Source: Mycolicibacterium porcinum
GTDB lineage: Bacteria > Actinomycetota > Actinomycetes > Mycobacteriales > Mycobacteriaceae
Direction: 5' to 3'
Assembly (NCBI GenBank): GCA_002086835.1
Contig: MVIG01000005.1
Coordinates: 248,001-312,000 of the forward strand
Length of the DNA: 64,000 nt
Below the pieces are notes generated by a model. That model had not been told where the DNA came from. It searched no databases and was given only the letters and a program-made list of their open reading frames with translations. The number at the start of each line of letters is the position of its first letter. Position 1 is the stretch's first letter. Positions 55,900 to 64,000 of the stretch are shown here, piece after piece. A program made the translations under genes and the position numbers.

Positions 55900-57384
55900 A
55901 TGAGCCCGGGGGACTACGACGCGGTCATCGTCGGCGCCGGCTTCGCCGGCATCGGCGCCGCCATCCAGCTCAAACGGCTGGGCATCGAGAACTTCGTGAT
56001 CCTCGATCGCGAGGATGACCTCGGCGGCACCTGGTATGTCAACCACTACCCCGGCCTGGCCGTCGACGTTCCCACCACGACCTACTCGTACTTCTTCGAA
56101 CCGAATCCGAACTGGTCACGGCTGTTCTCCACGGGCGCCGAGATCAAGCGGTACGCCGACGACGTCGCCGACAAGTACGACGTGCGTCGCCACATCCGGT
56201 TCAACACGACCGTCGAAGGCGCCCGCTGGGATGAGGAGGCCTCGCACTGGCGGGTGAGCCTGGCCGGCGGTGAAGCTCTCACCGCGCAGTTCCTGTTCAC
56301 CGCCACCGGCTTCCTGTCCCAGCCGCACACCCCTGACATCCCCGGCATCGGGGACTTCGCCGGCCAGGTCATCCACACCACCGACTGGGATGACGACTAC
56401 CGGCCTGACGGCCGCCGGATCGCGATCATCGGCACGGGCGCCACGGCGGTGCAGCTCATCCCCGAACTGGCCCGCACTGCGGCGGACCTGACCGTCTACC
56501 AGCGCACCCCGATCTGGGTCGTACCCAAAATCGACCTGAAGTTCCCGGCGCGGGTCAAGGTCTTGTTCGCCCGCGTGCCGCTCACCCAGCGGGCGATCCG
56601 GGCCGTCACCGACACGATCTACGCGTTCATGGTCGACACCGCCGTGCTCAAGCACCGGTACTTCCGCCGGTTCAACATCGCCGCGGCAGACCTGGCCAAG
56701 CTGCACCGGTTCGCCTCGATCCGCGATCCGGAGTTGCGCCGCAAGCTGACCCCGGACTACGACTTCGGCTGCAAGCGTCCGACGTTCTCCAACGGGTACT
56801 ACCGCGCGTTCACCAAGCCGCACGTACACCTGCAGGCCGACGGGATCGACCACATCGAGGCCGAGGGAATCGTCAACGCCGACGGCAGCAAGACGACCAT
56901 CGACACCTTGATCCTGGCCACCGGGTTCGATCTGTGGGAGGCCAACTTCCCGGCCATCGAGGTGATCGGGCGCGACGGCCGCAACCTCGGGAAGTGGTGG
57001 CGGGAGACCCGCTTCCAGGCCTACCAGGGCGTGTCGATGCCGTACTTCCCCAACTACCTCAGCCTGGCCAGCCCGTACGCCTTTCTTGGTCTGAACTTCT
57101 TCAACACGATGGAGTACCAGATGCGGTTGATGGACCGGTTGTTCGGCGAGGTCAAGCGCCGGAACGCGACGACGTTCGAGGTCACCGAGCAGGCCAACAG
57201 CCGGTACCTGGACCTGATGACGGAGTTGCTGGGCGACTCGTTGTTCACCCTCGGAAACTGCGCATCGGCACGGTCGTACTATTTCAACCCGAGCGGCGAG
57301 GCAACGCTGCTCCGGCCGATGACGACCCGCCGGGCCGTCGCCGAAGCCTCACGATTCCCGTTGAGCGACTACACATTTGCCTGA
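55900..57384 (+). CDS. Baeyer-Villiger-type flavin monooxygenase
   Basis: 494 aa. FAD motif VIVGAGFAGIGAA, GGTWYVNHYPG, the BVMO fingerprint FAGQVIHTTDW (FxGxxxHxxxW), and NADPH motif IIGTGATAVQ. Class B enzymes insert oxygen next to a ketone or oxidise N/S atoms; mycobacteria have many (EthA, MymA relatives). Substrate unknown. The 89-aa protein gene follows by 15 bp. Confidence 0.92.
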   Translation: MSPGDYDAVIVGAGFAGIGAAIQLKRLGIENFVILDREDDLGGTWYVNHYPGLAVDVPTTTYSYFFEPNPNWSRLFSTGAEIKRYADDVADKYDVRRHIRFNTTVEGARWDEEASHWRVSLAGGEALTAQFLFTATGFLSQPHTPDIPGIGDFAGQVIHTTDWDDDYRPDGRRIAIIGTGATAVQLIPELARTAADLTVYQRTPIWVVPKIDLKFPARVKVLFARVPLTQRAIRAVTDTIYAFMVDTAVLKHRYFRRFNIAAADLAKLHRFASIRDPELRRKLTPDYDFGCKRPTFSNGYYRAFTKPHVHLQADGIDHIEAEGIVNADGSKTTIDTLILATGFDLWEANFPAIEVIGRDGRNLGKWWRETRFQAYQGVSMPYFPNYLSLASPYAFLGLNFFNTMEYQMRLMDRLFGEVKRRNATTFEVTEQANSRYLDLMTELLGDSLFTLGNCASARSYYFNPSGEATLLRPMTTRRAVAEASRFPLSDYTFA

Positions 57385-57399
57385 TCAGAGAGGATCCAC

Positions 57400-57669
57400 A
57401 TGGCAGAGGGCAAGAACTCCACGCTGGTCAAACTCGTTGGCCTCAGCGTGGCCGGCGCCGGTGTCTCACATTTTGTGAAGCCGCAGCTGTTCGAGTCGAT
57501 CACCAAGCCGGCGTTCCCCAAGGACACGCAGAAGCACATCTACACCAACGGCGGCATCGAGACCGCGATCGGCCTGGGCCTGCTGCTTCCCAAGACCCGC
57601 AAGCTGGCGAAGATCGGCACGCTCGGCTACGTGGCCTACCTGGCCGGTAACGCCGTCCGTAACCGGTAG
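57400..57669 (+). CDS. Small hypothetical membrane protein
   Basis: 89 aa with a good ribosome site (agaggatcc region) before the ATG. Hydrophobic stretches at about residues 10-25 and 50-62 and 70-84; segment VSHFVKPQLFESITKPAFPK is conserved in mycobacterial relatives from memory and resembles DoxX-like proteins. Likely co-transcribed with the monooxygenase. 3' end overlaps the tandem TetR gene by 34 bp. Confidence 0.75.
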   Translation: MAEGKNSTLVKLVGLSVAGAGVSHFVKPQLFESITKPAFPKDTQKHIYTNGGIETAIGLGLLLPKTRKLAKIGTLGYVAYLAGNAVRNR

Positions 57670-58883
57670 CGGCCCAGCAGGGTCAGATCGATCATGACGG
57701 CGACGACGGCTCGGGCCTGCTCCGAATTCTCATAGTTCATGAGCCGGCCCAAGTCGATCACCAACGCCATCGCGGCATGCACCGCGAAACGCGCCTGAGC
57801 CGCGCTCCAACCCGGGCGCACCGGCATCACGACCTCGACCCACGATTCCACGGCCGCACGTTGCAGGTCGCGGAGGATCTTCTGGTCGGCGGGCGTCATG
57901 TTCAGGCGTTCGGTGTAGTAGACGTAGTCCAACTCGGGCCGGTCGAAGGATCGGGCCACGTAGCCGTCGATCAGGGCGCCCAGCGCCTGTTCGGGATCAT
58001 CCGTCGCGCCGAGTACGTCCGACATGTCCGCCGACAGCCGGTCGGCGGCGCGGCGGAACCCGGCGGCCAGGATGTCGGATTTGCCCGAGAAGTACCGATA
58101 GATCCCAGAAGCGGGCATTCCGACCGCGGCGGCGATGTCCTCCATCGTGGTGTCGCGGTAGCCGTTCTGATTGAACAGGCGCATCGATTCGGTCAGCAAC
58201 GCTTCGTATTTCGTGGTGTTCACGGCTGCCGGGGGCACCGCCACCGGGGCGCCCTCGTTCGGAAACTCGGGCAGTTCAGCGGACAGTATGGTGTCGCAGA
58301 TCTCGGCGAGCAGGGCGCGGATCTGGCCGGCAGGCAATTTGGACCGATGGTCCACGACGCTGCCGATCACGCCGAGGACCGCGGTCGACAGGGTCCAGCG
58401 GGCCCGCGAGCCGAGTTCGGGCCGCAATTCCAGCAGCGGGCGGTGTATCCGCCGGTGCACCGTACGCACCTGTGCGTCCAATGTGCTCTGGTCATCGCCG
58501 CGCAGATACCGCGCCTCCCAGCGGTACAGGCCACCGGATTCCCGGTTCACCAACGCGGTGTCGCTCAACGCGGCGACGATCCTGCGCAACTGCTCACGCG
58601 GGTCCCCGTCGGCCTCGTCGGCGAACGCTGTCCCGTCGACAAGTTGCTGGCTGAGGTTGAGCACGGCGTCGCGAAACAATTCGTACTTGCTCGAATAGTG
58701 CCGGTACAACGCGGCTGCGGAGATACCGACGCGCGATGCGATGGCCTCCATGCTCACGCCGTGGTAGCCCAGGGCGCTGAACGACTCCGCCGAGGCCCGC
58801 GCTATCTGGGCCTTTCGGTCTTTCGGCCGGCGTCGCACACCACTGGCACCACTGTCGATCGACCGGGGCGAGATGCGCGCCAT
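57636..58883 (-). CDS. TetR-type regulator with two HTH domains in one chain
   Basis: 415 aa, twice the usual size. HTH 1 at about residues 42-70 (VSMEAIASRVGISAAALYRH) and HTH 2 at about 245-275 (TTMEDIAAAVGMPASGIYRY), each followed by a TetR-like helical domain. One chain may therefore act like a built-in dimer. Similar double TetR proteins occur in mycobacteria near lipid and steroid genes. Target unknown; no obvious operator in its short upstream region. Confidence 0.88.
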   Translation of the reverse strand: MARISPRSIDSGASGVRRRPKDRKAQIARASAESFSALGYHGVSMEAIASRVGISAAALYRHYSSKYELFRDAVLNLSQQLVDGTAFADEADGDPREQLRRIVAALSDTALVNRESGGLYRWEARYLRGDDQSTLDAQVRTVHRRIHRPLLELRPELGSRARWTLSTAVLGVIGSVVDHRSKLPAGQIRALLAEICDTILSAELPEFPNEGAPVAVPPAAVNTTKYEALLTESMRLFNQNGYRDTTMEDIAAAVGMPASGIYRYFSGKSDILAAGFRRAADRLSADMSDVLGATDDPEQALGALIDGYVARSFDRPELDYVYYTERLNMTPADQKILRDLQRAAVESWVEVVMPVRPGWSAAQARFAVHAAMALVIDLGRLMNYENSEQARAVVAVMIDLTLLGRYRLRTALPAR

Positions 58884-58979
58884 TCCGTCACACTAACCGA
58901 CCGAACAGCCGGGTCAAAATGGTAGTTCCACAGAGAATGGGTATTAACATAGAGGCCATCGAGGCCGGACGGGGGTCGT

Positions 58980-59204
58980 GTGCTTGCCAGGTTGCGGAGG
59001 TTGCTGGCCTACCGTGTCGCGCTCGGCGAACTGATCGTGGTGGCTGCGGTGCTCGGTGTGCCGTACCTGCTGATCGGCACCGTCTGGTCCGGCAGCCACA
59101 CCGACCATCTGCGATCGATGGGCGGCCTTGATGCGGTGGTGTCCTTCTTGGGTGCGATCGTCTCGTGGCCGGTGTTGTTGTTCACCGACGTTTGTATGAC
59201 ATGA
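58980..59204 (+). CDS. Small membrane protein
   Basis: 74 aa from a GTG. Two hydrophobic segments (about residues 15-35 and 48-70). No family recognised. It is divergent from the double TetR gene (96 bp apart) and precedes a second small membrane protein by 10 bp, so the two probably form one unit. Confidence 0.65.
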   Translation: MLARLRRLLAYRVALGELIVVAAVLGVPYLLIGTVWSGSHTDHLRSMGGLDAVVSFLGAIVSWPVLLFTDVCMT

Positions 59205-59214
59205 AGGGGGAACG

Positions 59215-59541
59215 GTGAGTTTTCGCGCCGTCTACATCGGCCTTGCCGGGGCAGTGCTGCTGGGCATCGGGCTGTATCTGCTGAGCCTGCCGGTCTATCT
59301 CGATGACTTCGATCAATTCGGCATGCAGATCCCCTGCGGCTCCGGGTATTCCGCGCACCTGGTTCAGGCCGGCGCCGCCGGCCAGGAGTACGTGGACAAA
59401 TGCGGGTCGGCCCTGACCATGCGCCGGTTGTGGACCATCCCGGTCGCCGCCATCGGTGCGCTGGCTCTGATCGCGGTGTTGTTCCGTGCCGCAACATCTT
59501 CGGCGCACGAGACCCTGCTGCCGAACCGCGATACGCACTGA
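59215..59541 (+). CDS. Small membrane protein with paired cysteines
   Basis: 108 aa from a GTG after gaaggggg. A helix at about residues 7-27, an external loop with two Cys (IPCGSGYSAHL and VDKCGSAL), and a second helix at about 72-92. The Cys residues may form a disulphide outside the membrane. No known family; likely partner of the 74-aa protein upstream. Confidence 0.7.
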   Translation: MSFRAVYIGLAGAVLLGIGLYLLSLPVYLDDFDQFGMQIPCGSGYSAHLVQAGAAGQEYVDKCGSALTMRRLWTIPVAAIGALALIAVLFRAATSSAHETLLPNRDTH

Positions 59542-59601
59542 CCGCTCTCGAAGGCAAGGCCGGGGGCTGTCGACCCGCTTGTCGAATCAGCCCAGTGAGA
59601 C

Positions 59602-60723
59602 TCAGCTCTCGGCGATGCCATCCAGGCGCTTGGTGGCAGCCTCGAAACCGCTGACCAACTCACCGATGATGTCGGCGACGGGGCGGATCTCGTTCATCCG
59701 GCCCACGATCTGCCCGACCGGCATCGACACGGTGTCGGGGTTGTCCGACTCGTTCATCCGCTGATGGGCCTCGCTGACCAGGATGTTCTGCAGCGGCATC
59801 GGCAGCGGTTCCGGTGCGTCGGGGGCATCCCAGGCGTCGGTCCACTTGGTCTTGAGCAGTCGGGCCGGCTTACCGGTGTAGATCTTGCGGCGCACGGTGT
59901 CGGCGGTGGTCGCCTTGAGCAGCGCCTCCTGGATCGTGGAGGTGCCGCCGGGCAGGCGGTGACCGAGGTCGTACTCGGCTGCGGTCAGGAACGCCGAGCC
60001 CATCCACACACCCGATGCGCCGAGCGCCAGTGCGGCCGCGACCTGCTTGCCGGTACCGATACCGCCGGCGGCCAGCACCGGGGCCTTACCGTCCAGCGCG
60101 TCAACGATTTCCGGCCACAGCACCATCGAGCCGATCTCGCCGGTGTGCCCACCGGCCTCGTGGCCCTGGGCGACGACGATGTCCACGCCGTTCTCGACGT
60201 GGCGCAGCGCGTGCTTGGCACTTCCGGCCAGGGCCGCCACCGGGACGCCCGCGGCGTGCGCCTGCTCGATGACGTCGTTGGGCGGTGAGCCCAGCGCGTT
60301 GGCGATCAGTTTGATCGGGTGCTTGAGCGCGACCTCGACGTGGCTGCGGGCGACCGAGTGCAGCCAGCCCAGCACACCCTCGTTGCGCTCCTCGTCCTCC
60401 GGCAGCGGCGGAACACCAAGATCGGCAAGGGTTTTCGCAACGAAGTCGCGGTGGCTCTGCGGGATCAGTTTGTTGATGTCGACAGCCGTGCCCTCGGTCG
60501 GGATCTTGGCCGGCATCACCACGTCGACGCCGTAGGGCTTACCGCCCGTGTTGGCGTCCATCCACTGCAGGACCTCTTCGAGGTCGTCGGCGTCGTTGAA
60601 CCGCACGCAGCCCAGCACGCCCAGACCACCGGCCTTGCTGACCGCAGCGGCCACCTTCTCCGACGGGGTGAAAACGAAGATCGGGTATTCGATCCCGAAC
60701 TTCTCGCAGAGATCAGTCTTCAT
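59602..60723 (-). CDS. Nitronate monooxygenase-family flavoprotein
   Basis: 373 aa. TIM-barrel FMN enzyme: KAGGLGVLG at the start, VAQGHEAGGHTGEIGSMVL (substrate/FMN His) and PVLAAGGIGTGKQVAAALAL. Related to 2-nitropropane dioxygenase and to steroid-degrading enoyl reductases of the IpdC type; position behind fadD19 suggests a cholesterol-related role. Its ATG overlaps the fadD19 stop by one base (TAATG). Confidence 0.88.
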   Translation of the reverse strand: MKTDLCEKFGIEYPIFVFTPSEKVAAAVSKAGGLGVLGCVRFNDADDLEEVLQWMDANTGGKPYGVDVVMPAKIPTEGTAVDINKLIPQSHRDFVAKTLADLGVPPLPEDEERNEGVLGWLHSVARSHVEVALKHPIKLIANALGSPPNDVIEQAHAAGVPVAALAGSAKHALRHVENGVDIVVAQGHEAGGHTGEIGSMVLWPEIVDALDGKAPVLAAGGIGTGKQVAAALALGASGVWMGSAFLTAAEYDLGHRLPGGTSTIQEALLKATTADTVRRKIYTGKPARLLKTKWTDAWDAPDAPEPLPMPLQNILVSEAHQRMNESDNPDTVSMPVGQIVGRMNEIRPVADIIGELVSGFEAATKRLDGIAES

Positions 60724-62372
60724 TACTTTGCTCCAACATGATTGGCGTGCACGTCATCGGCCGCACGCTCCTCGGTGGTGTCCTTGGCCCACCGGTAGTC
60801 GGGCTTGCCCGCCGGGGATCGCTTGACCTCGTCGACCAGCCACAGGCTGCGCGGCACCTTGTAGCCGGCGATCTCGGTGCGGACGTGCGCATCGAGCTCG
60901 GCCAGGGTCGGACGGGCACCCTCACGCGGCTGCACAACGGCAGCGACGTGCTGGCCGAAACGCTCGTCGGGCACACCGACCACGAGCGCGTCGAAGACGT
61001 CGGGGTGTCCCTTGAGCGCGGCCTCGACCTCTTCGGGGTAGATCTTCTCTCCACCGCTGTTGATCGACACCGAGCCGCGGCCGAGCATGGTCACGCTGCC
61101 GTCGGCCTCCACCTCGGCGTAGTCACCCGGGATGGCGTAACGAATCCCGTTGTAGGTGCGGAAGGTCTCGGCGGTCTTCTTCTCGTCCTTGAAGTAACCG
61201 ACCGGGATGTGGCCGCACTTGGCGATGATGCCGCGCACACCCGAGCCCGGCACCACCTCGTTGCCGTCCTCGTCGAGCACCTTGGTGGTCTTGTCGATGG
61301 TGACGCGCGGGCCACCGGTATGGCTCTGCCCCTTTGCGACGATGCTGGTGCCGCCGAAACCGGTCTCCGACGAGCCGATCGAGTCGGTGATGATCCGGTT
61401 GGGCAGCAGCTCGAGGAACTTCTCCTTGAGGCTGGTGGAGAACAGCGCGGCGGTACTGGCGAGCAGGAACAGGCTCGACAGGTCATGTTCCTTACCCGCA
61501 GCCTGAGCAGCGAGCAGCGAGTCGAGCAGCGGCCGAGCCATCGCGTCACCGGTGAAGAACAGCAGATTGACCTTGTGATCGTGGATCAACTGCCACACCT
61601 CGTCGGCGTTGAATTCCGGTGCCAGCACCACGGTCTGGCCGGAGAACAACGACATCCAGGTGGCCGACTGCGTCGCGCCGTGAATCATCGGCGGGATGGG
61701 CAGCCGGATCATCGGCGGGTTTGCCACAGCCTGCTTGGACAGGTCGTATTCGTCGGCGACGGGCTCACCGGTGGCGAAGTCGGTGCCGCCGAACAACACT
61801 CGGTAGATGTCTTCGTGACGCCACATGACGCCCTTGGGGAATCCGGTGGTGCCCCCGGTGTAGAGCAGGTAGATGTCGTCTTCACTGCGCGGCCCGAAGT
61901 CCCGCTCGGGTGAGCTGTCGGCGATGGCCGAGTAGAACTCGACGCCGCCGTAGCGCTGGTAATCATCATCGGAGCCGTCCTCCACGACGAGGACGGTCTT
62001 GACCAACGGCGTCTCGGGCAGCACGTTGGCGACCCGGTCGGCGTAGCGGCGCTCGTGGATGAGCGCGACCATGTCCGAGTTCTCGAACAGGTACTTCAGC
62101 TCGCCTTCGACGTAACGGAAGTTGACGTTGACCAGGATCGCGCCGGCCTTCACGATGCCCAGCATCCCGATCACGATCTCGATGCGGTTGCGGCAATACA
62201 GGCCGACTTTGTCGTCCTTCTTGACGCCCTGAGAGATCAGGTAGTGGGCGAGACGGTTGGCCTGCTCCTCCAACTGCGCATAGGTCAGCTGTTCGTCGCC
62301 ACAAATCAGCGCGACACGGTCAGGCACAGCGTCGATGGCGTGCTCGGCAAGATCGGCAATATTCAGGGCCAC
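60723..62372 (-). CDS. fadD19: Steroid side-chain CoA ligase FadD19
   Basis: 549 aa from a GTG at 62372, closely matching the M. tuberculosis protein (Rv3515c, 548 aa). Motifs: LLYTGGTTGFPKG (AMP-binding), GSSETGFGG, GDYAEVEADG and KRSPAGKPDYRWAK with the catalytic Lys. Loads CoA on C26/C27-oxidised steroid side chains in cholesterol (C24-branched sterol) breakdown. Divergent from echA19 across a KstR-type operator; the NMO-family gene follows in the same transcript. Confidence 0.95.
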   Translation of the reverse strand: MALNIADLAEHAIDAVPDRVALICGDEQLTYAQLEEQANRLAHYLISQGVKKDDKVGLYCRNRIEIVIGMLGIVKAGAILVNVNFRYVEGELKYLFENSDMVALIHERRYADRVANVLPETPLVKTVLVVEDGSDDDYQRYGGVEFYSAIADSSPERDFGPRSEDDIYLLYTGGTTGFPKGVMWRHEDIYRVLFGGTDFATGEPVADEYDLSKQAVANPPMIRLPIPPMIHGATQSATWMSLFSGQTVVLAPEFNADEVWQLIHDHKVNLLFFTGDAMARPLLDSLLAAQAAGKEHDLSSLFLLASTAALFSTSLKEKFLELLPNRIITDSIGSSETGFGGTSIVAKGQSHTGGPRVTIDKTTKVLDEDGNEVVPGSGVRGIIAKCGHIPVGYFKDEKKTAETFRTYNGIRYAIPGDYAEVEADGSVTMLGRGSVSINSGGEKIYPEEVEAALKGHPDVFDALVVGVPDERFGQHVAAVVQPREGARPTLAELDAHVRTEIAGYKVPRSLWLVDEVKRSPAGKPDYRWAKDTTEERAADDVHANHVGAK

Positions 62373-62383
62373 AGAACCTAAAC

Positions 62384-62397
62384 TAGAACGTGTTACA
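62384..62397. promoter_or_regulatory. KstR-type operator (TAGAACGTGTTACA)
   Basis: Matches the KstR consensus TnnAACnnGTTnnA at every fixed base. Lies between the fadD19 and echA19 starts, 11 bp from the fadD19 GTG, where it can repress both divergent promoters. KstR is the TetR-type repressor of cholesterol breakdown, released by a cholesterol-derived CoA thioester. Confidence 0.85.
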
Positions 62398-62441
62398 TTT
62401 CGAGACAAGTCTGGGTTGAAATTGCATAGGAGCTGGCACCC

Positions 62442-63242
62442 GTGAGCGATACCGAAAAAGGGCCCGACGCCCTCATTGAGCAGCGCGGACACACCTTGAT
62501 CCTGACGCTGAACCGGCCCGAGGCGCGCAACGCGCTTTCGACCGAGATGCTCTCGATCATGGTCGAGGCGTGGGACCGCGTCGACAACGATCCGGAGATT
62601 CGGACCTGCATCCTGACCGGAGCCGGCGGGTACTTCTGCGCGGGCATGGACCTCAAGGGCGCCACCAAGAAGCCGCCGGGCGATTCGTTCAAGGACGGCA
62701 GCTACGACCCGTCGCGCATCGACGGTCTGCTCAAGGGCCGCCGCCTGACCAAGCCGCTGATCGCCGCGGTCGAAGGCCCGGCCATCGCCGGCGGCACCGA
62801 GATCCTGCAGGGCACCGACATCCGCGTCGCCGGCGAGAGCGCCAAGTTCGGCATCTCCGAGGCCAAGTGGAGCCTGTACCCGATGGGCGGTTCCGCAGTG
62901 CGCCTGGTCCGCCAGATTCCGTACACCATCGCGTGCGACATGCTGCTGACCGGGCGACACATCACCGCCGCCCAGGCGCTGGAGTACGGCCTGATCGGTC
63001 ATGTCGTCCCGGACGGCACCGCACTGGAGAAGGCCCTGGAGATCGCCGAGGTGATCAACAACAACGGCCCGCTGGCCGTGCAGGCCATCCTCAAGACCAT
63101 CCGCGAGACCGAGGGCATGCACGAGAACGAGGCATTCAAGCCCGACACCGCCAACGGCATTCCGGTGTTCCTGTCCCAGGACGCCAAGGAGGGCCCGCTC
63201 GCCTTCAAGGAGAAGCGTGCGCCCAAGTTCCAGATGAAGTAG
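62442..63242 (+). CDS. echA19: Enoyl-CoA hydratase EchA19
   Basis: 266 aa from a GTG. Crotonase fold: oxyanion-hole segments [13 protein letters not shown] and [16 protein letters not shown]; catalytic Glu region [19 protein letters not shown]. Very close to M. tuberculosis Rv3516. Hydrates the steroid-CoA enoyl intermediate in cholesterol side-chain beta-oxidation. Followed by a strong terminator. Confidence 0.95.
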   Translation: MSDTEKGPDALIEQRGHTLILTLNRPEARNALSTEMLSIMVEAWDRVDNDPEIRTCILTGAGGYFCAGMDLKGATKKPPGDSFKDGSYDPSRIDGLLKGRRLTKPLIAAVEGPAIAGGTEILQGTDIRVAGESAKFGISEAKWSLYPMGGSAVRLVRQIPYTIACDMLLTGRHITAAQALEYGLIGHVVPDGTALEKALEIAEVINNNGPLAVQAILKTIRETEGMHENEAFKPDTANGIPVFLSQDAKEGPLAFKEKRAPKFQMK

Positions 63243-63261
63243 TTCTTGCCCCTCGAGGCAA

Positions 63262-63303
63262 AACCGAGGCCCTGCTCGATGTTTCGAGCAGGGCCTCGGT
63301 TTC
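63262..63303. terminator. Strong bidirectional terminator hairpin
   Basis: Perfect 19-bp inverted repeat (63262-63280 and 63285-63303) with a four-base loop; the stem ends in A3 on one side and T3 on the other, followed by CTTTG. Sits between the 3' ends of echA19 (+) and the Pro-rich gene (-), so it probably ends both transcripts. Confidence 0.92.
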
Positions 63304-63311
63304 TTTGAGGC

Positions 63312-63590
63312 TCAGCGCCAGTGTCCGGGCGGCGGCGGGCCCCAGTGCCCCGGCGGCGGAGGCGGCGGCCCCCAGAACGGCGGGGGCGGCGGTGGCGGGC
63401 CCCACGGCCGCAACGGCGGTGCGGGCATCGAGGACAACGGGGCCGGTCCGCCAACCTGCAGGCTCGCCGGCACCGCCCCCTGCATCGGTGCCGCATTGGC
63501 CTGACCGGCTATACCGACCGCCCCGGCCAACAGCGCCCCACCCAGCACGGCTCCGCTCAACACTCTTCGCCCAGTCAAATGTCGTGCCAT
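63312..63590 (-). CDS. Exported Pro-rich small protein
   Basis: 92 aa from the ATG at 63590, with GAGGAG eight bases upstream; a GTG at 63599 is a weaker start. Signal peptide of about 32 residues, cleavage likely after AGQANA, then a mature chain rich in Pro, Gly and Trp (WGPPPPPP repeats, GHWGPPPPGHWR end). Likely secreted or cell-wall associated; function unknown. Confidence 0.8.
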   Translation of the reverse strand: MARHLTGRRVLSGAVLGGALLAGAVGIAGQANAAPMQGAVPASLQVGGPAPLSSMPAPPLRPWGPPPPPPPFWGPPPPPPGHWGPPPPGHWR

Positions 63591-63734
63591 CTCGTGCACT
63601 CCTCTAATCGTCGCGTCATATCCCCCGATATTGCGAGACTATCTAATTAGATTCGCTATGCGAAACCTGTGCGGCTCTTGCACAGCGAACACTTAACTAG
63701 GACATAGGAATACACAGCCACCACAGATGGTGGA

Positions 63735-64000
63735 CTAGGCCCCCAGCGGCGCCGTTGGGGTGAAGACGACCGGCATGGCCTCGGGTCCGCTGACGAAGTT
63801 GGCCGGACGCAGCGGCAACGCCTTGTCGTCGGCCAGCCGCAGATCCGGCAGCCGGGTGAGCAGCCGCTCGAGCATCAGCCGCAGCTCAAGGCGGGCCAGT
63901 TGGTTGCCGAGGCAGAAGTGCGTCCCGAACCCGAAAGCCAAGTGACTGTTGGGGTTCCGGTCGATCCGGAACTCGTCGGCGTTCTCGAAGACGGCTTCGT
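63735..64000 (-). CDS. cyp142: Cytochrome P450 CYP142 (C-terminal part, window edge)
   Basis: The last ~88 residues are present; the start is beyond the window. Heme loop [20 protein letters not shown] with Cys, preceded by NPNSHLA and followed by [20 protein letters not shown], very close to M. tuberculosis CYP142 (Rv3518c). CYP142 oxidises the terminal carbon of the cholesterol side chain, the step before FadD19. Ends at the TAG at 63735. Confidence 0.92.
   Translation of the reverse strand, partial: EAVFENADEFRIDRNPNSHLAFGFGTHFCLGNQLARLELRLMLERLLTRLPDLRLADDKALPLRPANFVSGPEAMPVVFTPTAPLGA

Overview
The window is high-GC actinobacterial chromosome, almost certainly a rapid-growing Mycobacterium (Mycolicibacterium-type). 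Evidence: long blocks follow the order of the M. tuberculosis Rv0420c-Rv0439c region (SDR, moeA2, psd, pssA, CDC48-like ATPase; then LON-domain protein, YbdK-type ligase, sodC, LytR_C protein, DUF3263 protein, def, GNAT, xthA, thiC, thiD). The right end carries fadD19, echA19 and cyp142 of the cholesterol side-chain pathway, with a KstR-type operator. GTG starts and 1-, 4- and 8-base gene overlaps are common. Homologies were assigned by reading protein sequences and from memory of families; no database search was run. I saw no rRNA, tRNA, CRISPR array, transposase or prophage.

Layout. 0-3.8 kb: a HAD hydrolase, then a leftward operon of a HAD-type lipoprotein and two PH-domain membrane proteins. 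3.8-9.8 kb: SDR, MoeA, Psd, PssA and a double-AAA ATPase, all rightward. 9.9-14.4 kb: accessory stretch with SRPBCC proteins, an orphan EspA/EspC-like type VII secretion pair, and a TetR gene divergent from two SRPBCC genes. 14.4-18 kb: NarL-type two-component pair, a CBS protein and an ArsB/NhaD-type permease. 17.93-18.92 kb: an AbiEi/DUF559-type gene bracketed by two nearly identical 60-bp palindromes. 18.9-27.5 kb: FAD monooxygenase, a complete Mrp (Mnh) Na+/H+ antiporter operon with fused A and B subunits, and a methyltransferase. 27.5-37.5 kb: PAP2 phosphatase with a histidine kinase, a convergent response regulator with a LON-domain protein, then the block from a double Lrp regulator to xthA.

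37.6-43.6 kb is the most unusual part. Five tightly overlapping genes encode a MoxR AAA+ ATPase, a 205-aa protein, a protein joining an HExxH metallopeptidase-like region to a vWA domain, a 204-aa helical protein and a PaaK-type adenylate-forming enzyme. 43.5-47.6 kb: LOG-family protein, methyltransferase, Pro-rich membrane protein and a DHA2 transporter. 47.8-51.5 kb: TPP riboswitch, thiC, thiD, a hydrolase and a membrane protein. 51.6-64 kb: P450 with DUF3303 protein, DUF5996 protein, hydrolase and TetR with paired operators, a Baeyer-Villiger-type monooxygenase, a TetR protein with two DNA-binding domains, nitronate-monooxygenase-like protein, FadD19, EchA19, a Pro-rich exported protein and the end of CYP142.

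The MoxR/metallopeptidase-vWA/ligase operon and the palindrome-flanked AbiEi/DUF559 unit are the two best candidates for undescribed systems.
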